This document shows, piece by piece, positions 1 through 4,643 of a DNA stretch of 5,162 bases. The translations under genes and the position numbers were made by a program. Below the pieces are notes generated by a model that saw nothing but the letters and a program-made list of their open reading frames with translations, made no database searches and was not told where the DNA came from. The stretch is from Bacillota bacterium (GTDB lineage: Bacteria > Bacillota > Limnochordia > JAAZLZ01), in assembly GCA_012799075.1 (NCBI GenBank), contig JAAZLZ010000343.1:1-5162 (forward strand), read 5' to 3'. Numbering within the stretch: position 1 is the stretch's first letter; each line of letters starts with the position of its first letter.

Positions 1-57
1 AGGTACATTTCCCCAAGGTCGCGTCCGGTAAGACGGTGTGAAAAAGGAGTAGCAGGC

Positions 58-150
58 ATGGAGGCCACTGTGCCTCTAGCAACTGGTGTCGCAATTTTGC
101 TCAACTGGAGCCCCGTTTGCATATTATCGGCCCCAGCTTGCCCGTTCTAA
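58..150 (+). CDS. Possible 30-residue small protein (or tail of a longer frame)
   Basis: This is a short ATG-to-TAA frame of 30 codons. An AAGGAG Shine-Dalgarno sequence at 44-49 lies 8 bases before the ATG, and a Rho-independent terminator starts 24 bases after the stop, which is a normal gene-to-terminator distance. The peptide is mostly hydrophobic (a VAILL stretch near residues 11-15, two Cys and several Pro) and matches no family I know. The same frame is open back to base 1, so this could instead be the C-terminal end of a longer gene that starts outside the window. Codon choice is not strongly gene-like, and a short hairpin (59-78, stem GAGGC/GCCTC) overlaps the start. Treat it as a candidate only; it could be chance. 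Confidence 0.25.
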   Translation: MEATVPLATGVAILLNWSPVCILSAPACPF

Positions 151-174
151 ACAGGAATGTCAGCGGCAGATACG

Positions 175-202
175 AAGCCTTCCCTAGCGGAGGGCTTTTT
201 TT
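175..202 (+). terminator. Rho-independent terminator
   Basis: AAGCCTTCC (175-183) pairs with GGAGGGCTT (189-197) to give a 9-bp stem with one T-G wobble and a CTAGC loop. A run of seven T (196-202) follows. The reverse strand has no T-run after the stem, so it acts only on plus-strand transcription. It ends whatever unit enters the window from the left and separates it from the membrane protein gene. Confidence 0.85.
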
Positions 203-310
203 GACCACCGGCTTCGAGTTTGGGGCCCTTTGCATCTTCAGCGGCAAAGGAAGGTGATTCCTGCAGGAATTCGGACGGGCCCGGGTGAATAGAATAGTCC
301 TCGAGGCCGA
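203..310 (+). promoter_or_regulatory. Inverted-repeat-rich non-coding leader before the DedA/YqaA gene
   Basis: This non-coding stretch carries several self-complementary blocks. CCTTTGC (227-233) pairs with GCAAAGG (244-250) around a 10-base loop. ATTCCTGCAGGAAT (257-270) is a perfect 14-bp palindrome. Two GGGCCC palindromes (223-228 and 277-282) can also pair with each other over a distance. A GAATAGAATAG repeat sits at 287-297. The promoter for the downstream gene must lie here or overlap the terminator, but no convincing -35/-10 pair was found. The region does not match any riboswitch consensus I know. It could be a structured 5' leader, a regulator binding site, or an interspersed intergenic repeat. 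Confidence 0.4.
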
Positions 311-913
311 TTGCTGGGGGTAAAGATCTTGTATGGACCGGTCAGTGTCTATCGTGAGTTGACAGAGTCGCTGCTGCTTGCCGTCAATCCGGCGGGCCTT
401 TTTCTTGTGGCCTTCATCGAAGCCATCTTTTTCCCCGTACCACCGGATACCATTCTCTTGCCCTTGGTCCTTTTTGAACCCCGGCTGGCCCTTTTTTATG
501 CGGGTCTGGCCACTTTGGGCTCGGTTTTGGGCGCCATCATGGGGTATGTCTTGGGCTTGTTGGGAGGGCAGTCCTTCCTCCGGCGGTGGGTGCGGGGAGA
601 GACCTATCACCGCATGCAGGAGCTTTTTACCAGGTACCAGGTATGGGCTGTGGGCATTGCCGGGTTCACCCCCGTTCCTTACAAGGTCGTTGCCATTAGC
701 GCCGGGTGCTTTCAATTGAATTTTCGTCTGTTCGTCCTGGTTTCCATTATCAGCCGGGGAGCGAGGTTTTCTTTGGAAGCGGCCTTTGCCGCTTTGTATG
801 GAGAACCGGTACTCCAGTTCATCCAGGACTACTTTGAGTTGATCACGATTTTGGTGGCCGCTGTCTGCCTGGCGGCCTATGCCCTAGGCAGGCGATGGCG
901 GAAATCTCGGTGA
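311..913 (+). CDS. DedA/YqaA-type (SNARE-associated Golgi domain, VTT) integral membrane protein
   Basis: The product is a 200-residue polytopic membrane protein, about the usual length for the YqaA branch (COG1238-type) of the DedA/VTT superfamily. Visible family marks are the acidic N-terminal motif ExxFFPVPPD (E37 to D46), GFTPVPYKV (118-126) and SRGARF (148-153). The Glu/Asp and Arg residues in these places match the charged residues known to be essential in DedA proteins. Hydrophobic segments lie near 28-45, 60-85, 110-132, 137-160 and 175-193, and the C-terminus is basic (RRWRKSR), probably cytoplasmic. DedA relatives are lipid transporters/scramblases, for example of undecaprenyl phosphate or phospholipids; the YqaA branch has no settled substrate. 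The first possible start is TTG at 311, with a weak GAGG at 303-306. TTG at 329, with GGGGG at 315-319, is an equally plausible start and gives 194 residues, closer to relatives. It follows a terminator, so it begins a new transcription unit. Confidence 0.85.
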   Translation: MLGVKILYGPVSVYRELTESLLLAVNPAGLFLVAFIEAIFFPVPPDTILLPLVLFEPRLALFYAGLATLGSVLGAIMGYVLGLLGGQSFLRRWVRGETYHRMQELFTRYQVWAVGIAGFTPVPYKVVAISAGCFQLNFRLFVLVSIISRGARFSLEAAFAALYGEPVLQFIQDYFELITILVAAVCLAAYALGRRWRKSR

Positions 914-920
914 GGGAGGG
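913..920 (+). promoter_or_regulatory. Shine-Dalgarno sequence for the 46-codon frame
   Basis: AGGGAGGG begins at the last base of the membrane protein gene's stop codon and lies 7 bases before a GTG at 928. It is one of the best-placed ribosome binding sites in the window. It supports translation of the short frame and favours GTG 928 over the in-frame ATG 895 or GTG 910. Confidence 0.55.
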
Positions 921-927
921 TTCGACG

Positions 928-1068
928 GTGGGGGTGAAGTTGGATGTACGCCCCATGAAGGCTGGGCCTTCGCCCCTTGGCGTGAAAATAGTGTGGCAGG
1001 GCGGCCGGATAGCCCGGTTGGTGTTCACCAACGGTGTTGTAGTAGAGTTTTTGCGGGATAGGAGTTGA
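928..1068 (+). CDS. Small hypothetical protein, 46 residues
   Basis: A GTG start at 928 and TGA stop give a 46-residue protein that I cannot assign to a family. The open frame extends upstream to ATG 895 (57 residues, overlapping the membrane protein gene by 19 bases) and to GTG 910, which makes a GTGA overlap with its stop; the strong AGGGAGGG favours 928. The product is basic and soluble-looking. Its second half alternates hydrophobic residues in a pattern suggesting a beta-hairpin (VKIVW, then RIARLVF, a TNG turn, then VVVEFLR). It has no signal peptide, membrane segment or Cys. The tight spacing implies co-transcription and possible translational coupling with the DedA/YqaA gene. Confidence rests on the ribosome binding site and protein-like pattern, not on homology. 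Confidence 0.5.
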   Translation: MGVKLDVRPMKAGPSPLGVKIVWQGGRIARLVFTNGVVVEFLRDRS

Positions 1069-1164
1069 TTCCGGCGATTCCTTTTTTTAGGCGTGGGAAG
1101 GGTTTCTTCGCCGAATGTTGAAACACAGGAATGGAAGTAACACAGGTTGGAAGGGGAAATTGGG
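1069..1164. other. Intergenic region before glycerate kinase, with imperfect tandem repeat
   Basis: This gap of about 96 bases holds a seven-T run (1082-1088) without a good stem in front of it. It also holds an imperfect tandem repeat: AACACAGGAATGGAAG (1122-1137) and AACACAGGTTGGAAG (1139-1153), a 17-base period. The second copy merges with the glycerate kinase ribosome binding site. A TTGAAA at 1118-1123 has no matching -10 at normal spacing. The region may hold the promoter or operator of the glycerate kinase unit, but I cannot define it. Confidence 0.4.
1151..1156 (+). promoter_or_regulatory. Shine-Dalgarno sequence for glycerate kinase
   Basis: AAGGGG lies 8 bases before ATG 1165. This decides the start: an earlier in-frame TTG at 1147 would lie upstream of this site and would add six residues (MEGEIG) not expected in the family. 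Confidence 0.7.
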
Positions 1165-2319
1165 ATGCGCATCGTGGTGGCCCCTGATTCATTTAAGGGG
1201 AGTGCCAGTGCTTCAGAAGTTGCGGATGCCTTGGCCCGGGGCTTGAGCCGGGCCTTGACAAACAGTGAGTTCATAAAGGTGCCGATGGCTGATGGGGGAG
1301 AGGGGACAGTCCACTCCCTGGTTGCCGCCACGAATGGGCAGGTGGTTGAGGAAGAGGTTTGCGGGCCCCTGGGACGGAAGGTCCGGGCCTTCTACGGCAT
1401 AACCGGGGACGGGCAAACGGCTGTTATCGAAATGGCGGCCGCATCAGGACTGACTTTGGTGCGGCGGGAAGAGCGGGACCCTCGCCGGGCAACAAGCTTC
1501 GGCACCGGTCAGCTCATTCGTGCTGCCCTGGATCAGGGATGCAGGCGATTCATCATCGGCATCGGGGGCAGCGCCACCAATGACGGGGGAGCAGGGCTGA
1601 TCCAGGCCCTCGGCGGGCGGATGCTCGATAAGGAAGGAAAGGATCTTCTATTGGGCGGCGCCTATCTTGCCCAATTGGATCGGATCGATCTGGTGGATTT
1701 GGACCCTCGTCTGAAAGAGTCCCGCTTCCTCATTGCATGTGATGTGGACAACCCCCTGCTGGGCGAGCGGGGGGCCAGCGCCGTTTACGGCCCGCAAAAA
1801 GGCGCTACACCCCAAATGGTTAGGGAGCTGGATGGCGCCCTGGCTCGGTATGCCCAGGTCATCAAGCGGGATTTGGACAAAGATGTGGCCGATGTGCCCG
1901 GAAGCGGCGCGGCGGGGGGGTTGGGAGCCGGACTCATGGCCTTCTTAAATGCGACCCTCCACAGCGGAGTCGATCTGGTCATCGAGGCTGTAGGCCTGGC
2001 CGACAAGGTGAAGTCCGCGGACCTGGTCATCACCGGCGAGGGGGCAGTGGACGGTCAAACCGTCTATGGCAAGACCCCGATTGGGGTTGCGCGGACGGCA
2101 AAGGATTTTAGCAAGCCGGTGGTGGTTGTGGCCGGCACCATAGGCATTGGTGCAGAGGCGGTCTACGATCATGGAGTGGATGTGGTCATGGGGATTTTGG
2201 AAGGGCCGGCCTCCCTGGAAACGGCCATGGCCAGGGCAATCTACTATCTCGAGGCGGCGGGAGAGCGGCTGGGCCGTCTGCTAAAGGTTGGAGCGGGCCT
2301 TCGGTGCCGGTTGGAGTAG
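1165..2319 (+). CDS. Glycerate kinase (GlxK/GarK family)
   Basis: The product is a 384-residue cytoplasmic enzyme that phosphorylates D-glycerate with ATP. Characterised GlxK/GarK relatives make 2-phosphoglycerate, which enters lower glycolysis via enolase. The length is normal for the family. The protein starts with the typical VAPDSFKGS (5-13). It continues with MADGGEGT (41-48), the glycine-rich IGIGGSATNDGGAG (131-144), CDVDNPLLG (192-200), GASAVYGPQKGA (203-214), GSGAAGGLGAGL (246-257), ITGEGAVDGQT (289-299) and GKTPIGVA (302-309), all family hallmarks. The frame looks intact. The neighbour downstream is nfnA, 70 bases away on the same strand, so it may share a transcript with nfnAB-folD. 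The likely glycerate source is serine, glyoxylate or tartronate semialdehyde metabolism; none of those genes is visible here. The product position (2-phospho versus 3-phospho) cannot be read from sequence alone. Confidence 0.95.
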   Translation: MRIVVAPDSFKGSASASEVADALARGLSRALTNSEFIKVPMADGGEGTVHSLVAATNGQVVEEEVCGPLGRKVRAFYGITGDGQTAVIEMAAASGLTLVRREERDPRRATSFGTGQLIRAALDQGCRRFIIGIGGSATNDGGAGLIQALGGRMLDKEGKDLLLGGAYLAQLDRIDLVDLDPRLKESRFLIACDVDNPLLGERGASAVYGPQKGATPQMVRELDGALARYAQVIKRDLDKDVADVPGSGAAGGLGAGLMAFLNATLHSGVDLVIEAVGLADKVKSADLVITGEGAVDGQTVYGKTPIGVARTAKDFSKPVVVVAGTIGIGAEAVYDHGVDVVMGILEGPASLETAMARAIYYLEAAGERLGRLLKVGAGLRCRLE

Positions 2320-2334
2320 TACCGGGTTGGACCT

Positions 2335-2359
2335 AGTGCCCTGGTGATCCCGGGGCATT
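2335..2359 (+). other. Intergenic hairpin between glycerate kinase and nfnA
   Basis: AGTGCCCTGG (2335-2344) pairs with CCGGGGCATT (2350-2359) around a TGATC loop, giving a 10-bp stem with two G-T wobbles. No T-run follows, so it is not a classic terminator. It ends 17 bases before the nfnA ribosome binding site. It could be a transcript-processing or stability element that lets glycerate kinase and nfnAB be expressed at different levels. A competing pairing exists between CCGGG at 2322-2326 and CCCGG at 2349-2353. Confidence 0.5.
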
Positions 2360-2375
2360 CATTGTATCCAGGCTC

Positions 2376-2383
2376 GAGGAGGG
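2376..2383 (+). promoter_or_regulatory. Strong Shine-Dalgarno sequence that sets the nfnA start
   Basis: GAGGAGGG abuts ATG 2384 directly, too close for that codon to be used well. AGGAGG (2377-2382) is 7 bases from GTG 2390, the ideal distance. This argues that nfnA starts at GTG 2390, giving a product beginning MYRIVEKREL, which fits relatives. Confidence 0.6.
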
Positions 2384-2389
2384 ATGGGT

Positions 2390-3235
2390 GTGTATCGAAT
2401 CGTTGAAAAACGTGAGCTGGCAGAGAAAATCACCTTGTTTGTCCTGGATGCGCCTTTTGTGGCAGCGAATGCGCGTCCAGGACAATTTGTCATCCTGAGG
2501 GTCGATGAGCGGGGGGAGCGGATTCCATTAACCATTGCATCGACCGAAGGAGGCAAGATCACCATAGTAGTCCAAGAGGTGGGCAAGACCACAGCCCATC
2601 TACGAAGCAAGCAGGTAGGCGATGCCCTGGCCGATGTGGTGGGCCCTTTAGGCACCCCCGCCGACATCCGACAGGTGGGAACGGTCGTCTGTGTCTCCGG
2701 CGGCGTCGGCACGGCCATCATCTATCCCGAAGCCAAAGGCTTCAAAGAGGCGGGCAACAAGGTGATTACCCTGATGGGGGCGCGAAGTGAGTCCCTACTA
2801 TTCTTCACCGAGGAGCTGGCCCAGGTCAGCGACCGGGTCATGTATGCTACCGATGACGGCAGCTTCGGCCACCATGGTTTTGTGACGGATCTCTTGCAGC
2901 AGCTCATCGACGGGGGGACGACCATCGACCAGGTCGTCGCCATCGGACCCATCCCCATGATGAGAGCCACCTGCGAACTGACGAAAAAACACAGGATCAA
3001 GACAGTGGTCAGTCTAAACCCTGTGATGGTGGATGGCACCGGCATGTGCGGCGCCTGTCGAGTGACGGTGGGCGGGGAAACCAAGTTCTGCTGCACCGAT
3101 GGCCCCGAGTTCGACGGTCATCAGGTGGACTTCCAGGAGCTTGCGGCGCGAAACAGCCAGTATGTGGACAAAGAACGCTTGTCCTTTGCGATGCATCAGG
3201 ATGAGAGGGGGTGCGGTGGGCGGTGTCACGGATAA
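2390..3235 (+). CDS. nfnA: NfnA: NADH-dependent reduced ferredoxin:NADP+ oxidoreductase, small subunit (FAD / [2Fe-2S] / NAD-binding)
   Basis: The product is a 281-residue PyrK/ferredoxin-NADP reductase-like protein, the small subunit of the cytoplasmic flavin-based electron-bifurcating NfnAB complex. NfnAB couples NADH and reduced ferredoxin oxidation to reduction of two NADP+, reversibly; NfnA handles NAD(H). A flavin-binding barrel carries RIPLTIAS (44-51), the nucleotide-binding domain has CVSGGVGTA (101-109), and a C-terminal cluster motif DGTGMCGACR is followed by KFCC (D215, C220, C223, C234/C235). The known family [2Fe-2S] site uses one Asp and three Cys, which are all present. Residues C275 and C279 near the end (CGGRC) are extra. 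ATG 2384 is an alternative start adding two residues. The 3' end overlaps nfnB by about 13 bases, which implies coupled translation. Older annotations call such proteins sulfide dehydrogenase or dihydroorotate dehydrogenase electron-transfer subunit; the nfnB partner and absence of pyrD favour Nfn. Confidence 0.9.
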   Translation: MYRIVEKRELAEKITLFVLDAPFVAANARPGQFVILRVDERGERIPLTIASTEGGKITIVVQEVGKTTAHLRSKQVGDALADVVGPLGTPADIRQVGTVVCVSGGVGTAIIYPEAKGFKEAGNKVITLMGARSESLLFFTEELAQVSDRVMYATDDGSFGHHGFVTDLLQQLIDGGTTIDQVVAIGPIPMMRATCELTKKHRIKTVVSLNPVMVDGTGMCGACRVTVGGETKFCCTDGPEFDGHQVDFQELAARNSQYVDKERLSFAMHQDERGCGGRCHG

Positions 3236-4617
3236 AAAAGCGCATTGACATGCCAAGCCAGGAGCCTAAGCAGCGAGGACGCAACTTCCAGGAGGTGGCC
3301 CTTGGCTACAGCCCGGAAGACGCGGCGGCGGAAGCAAGCCGCTGCATCCATTGCCCCAAGGAGCCTTGTGTGGCCGGGTGCCCGGTGGAAATTGACATTC
3401 CCGCCTTTATTAAACTCATCGCGGAAGAAAACTTTGCCGAAGCCGCGGCCAAGATCAAAGAGAAAAACAGCCTGCCCGCCATTTGCGGCCGGGTTTGTCC
3501 CCAGGAAAATCAGTGCGAAGGGGTCTGCACTTTGGGCAAGCGGGGAGAGCCGATTGCCATCGGTGCTCTGGAGCGTTTTGCCGCGGACTGGGAGCGTCTC
3601 CACGCCCCTGACCAAAAGATGCCTGAACCAAAGAAGCAGGAAGGGAAGGTTGCGGTGGTTGGCTCGGGGCCTGCGGGGCTCACCGTCGCGGCGGAGCTGG
3701 CCCGGATAGGTTATGAAGTGACCGTCTTCGAGGCCCTCCACGTGCCTGGAGGCGTGCTGAGCTACGGAATCCCCGAGTTCCGGCTGCCTAAGGGTATTGT
3801 GCGGCATGAGATCGAGTACGTGGAAAGCCTTGGAGTTAGGCTTTTAACCAATGTGGTGATTGGGCGGACCATCACCGTCGAGCAGCTCCTTGATAAGGGC
3901 TATCATGCTGTATTCATCGGAGCTGGAGCGGGACTGCCCCACTTCTTGAACATCCCTGGGGAAAACCTTAATGGGGTCTTCTCCGCCAATGAGTTCCTAA
4001 CCAGGGTCAACCTGATGAAAGCCTACGAGTTTCCCGTTTATGACACCCCCGTCAAGCTGGGGAAGAAGGTAATCGTTGTCGGGGCGGGGAATACCGCCAT
4101 GGATGCTGCTCGCAATGCCTTGCGACTAGGCTCCGATGTCACCATTGTCTACCGCCGGTCGAGACAGGAGATGCCCGCGAGGCTCGCTGAGATCCATCAT
4201 GCCGAGGAAGAAGGCATTGAGTTTCGGCTCTTGACCAACCCGACCAAGATCATTGGGGAAGGGGGCTGGGTCAAGGCCATGGAGTGCATCAAGATGGAAC
4301 TAGGAGAACCCGACCAGAGCGGCAGGCGGCGGCCGGTGCCTATTTCCGGATCGGAATTCATCTTGGATTGCGATTCAGTCATCATTGCCGTCGGCCAAAG
4401 TCCCAATCCCATTCTCACTAAAAGCCTGCCGGGGTTGGAAATGACTAAATGGGGCACCGTGGTGGTGGACCAAGAAACAATGCAGACGAGCATCCCTGGG
4501 ATCTTCGCTGGGGGCGACATCACCAGCGGCGGCACAACGGTCATCGAAGCCATGGGGGACGGCAAGAAGGCCGCCCGGGGCATCCATGCCTATCTGCAGA
4601 AAAAAGCGCTTGTCTAG
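3223..4617 (+). CDS. nfnB: NfnB: NADH-dependent reduced ferredoxin:NADP+ oxidoreductase, large subunit (GltD-like, two [4Fe-4S], FAD, NADP-binding)
   Basis: The product is a 464-residue homologue of the glutamate synthase small subunit; it carries the bifurcating FAD, two [4Fe-4S] clusters and the NADP(H) site of NfnAB. The N-terminal cluster domain shows CIHCPKEPCVAGCP (C41, C44, C49, C53) and CGRVCPQENQCEGVC (C88, C92, C98, C102). In known NfnB one cluster has a non-Cys (Glu) ligand, and Glu residues are available in the second motif. The FAD Rossmann motif is VVGSGPAG (145-152), the NADP motif is VVGAGNTAMDAAR (285-297) with YRRSR (310-314) suited to the 2'-phosphate, and GGDITSGGTTVIEAMGDG (430-447) closes the FAD site. 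GTG 3223 was chosen because it yields MSRIKKRIDMPSQEP, like relatives, with AGGGGG (3206-3211) 11 bases upstream. GTG 3211 and ATG 3250 are alternatives. Stand-alone NADPH-glutamate synthase-like (GltA) annotation is possible, but the nfnA neighbour settles the call. Confidence 0.92.
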   Translation: MSRIKKRIDMPSQEPKQRGRNFQEVALGYSPEDAAAEASRCIHCPKEPCVAGCPVEIDIPAFIKLIAEENFAEAAAKIKEKNSLPAICGRVCPQENQCEGVCTLGKRGEPIAIGALERFAADWERLHAPDQKMPEPKKQEGKVAVVGSGPAGLTVAAELARIGYEVTVFEALHVPGGVLSYGIPEFRLPKGIVRHEIEYVESLGVRLLTNVVIGRTITVEQLLDKGYHAVFIGAGAGLPHFLNIPGENLNGVFSANEFLTRVNLMKAYEFPVYDTPVKLGKKVIVVGAGNTAMDAARNALRLGSDVTIVYRRSRQEMPARLAEIHHAEEEGIEFRLLTNPTKIIGEGGWVKAMECIKMELGEPDQSGRRRPVPISGSEFILDCDSVIIAVGQSPNPILTKSLPGLEMTKWGTVVVDQETMQTSIPGIFAGGDITSGGTTVIEAMGDGKKAARGIHAYLQKKALV

Positions 4618-4643
4618 AACTCTCAGAGGGGGATGATTGCACG

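Noticed and set aside
3..41. Possible 3' ends of an upstream gene (frame ending TGA at 39-41, or TAA at 29-31)
   Set aside because: Only about ten codons are visible in each frame, not enough to choose between them or assign a product.
64..71. GCCACTGT, reminiscent of a conserved piece of cobalamin riboswitches
   Set aside because: The other required blocks, notably a downstream B12 box of the CAGGAGACC type and the GGTGAAATCC segment, are missing, so a riboswitch is not supported.
201..229. TTGACC as a -35 box overlapping the terminator T-run
   Set aside because: The expected -10 position is GGGGCCC-like, so there is no usable promoter at normal spacing.
290..295. TAGAAT as a -10 box for the membrane protein gene
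   Set aside because: It matches the -10 consensus in 5 of 6 positions, but nothing like TTGACA lies 16-18 bases upstream (GAATTC is there), so the promoter call is too uncertain.
101..715. Long minus-strand open frame (204 codons)
   Set aside because: It lies opposite the clear DedA/YqaA gene and the terminator, is rich in Pro, Gln and Lys without domain features, and is best read as a shadow of GC-rich coding on the plus strand.
378..719. Plus-strand frame overlapping the membrane protein gene
   Set aside because: It is an out-of-frame translation rich in Pro, Ser and Trp, a shadow of the real gene.
1061..1088. Possible terminator after the 46-codon frame (run of seven T at 1082-1088)
   Set aside because: Only a 4-bp AGGA/TCCT stem with a large loop precedes the T-run, which is too weak to call.
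3226..3807. Minus-strand open frame of 193 codons opposite nfnB
   Set aside because: It is antisense to conserved cluster and FAD motifs of NfnB, and its translation shows no family motifs.
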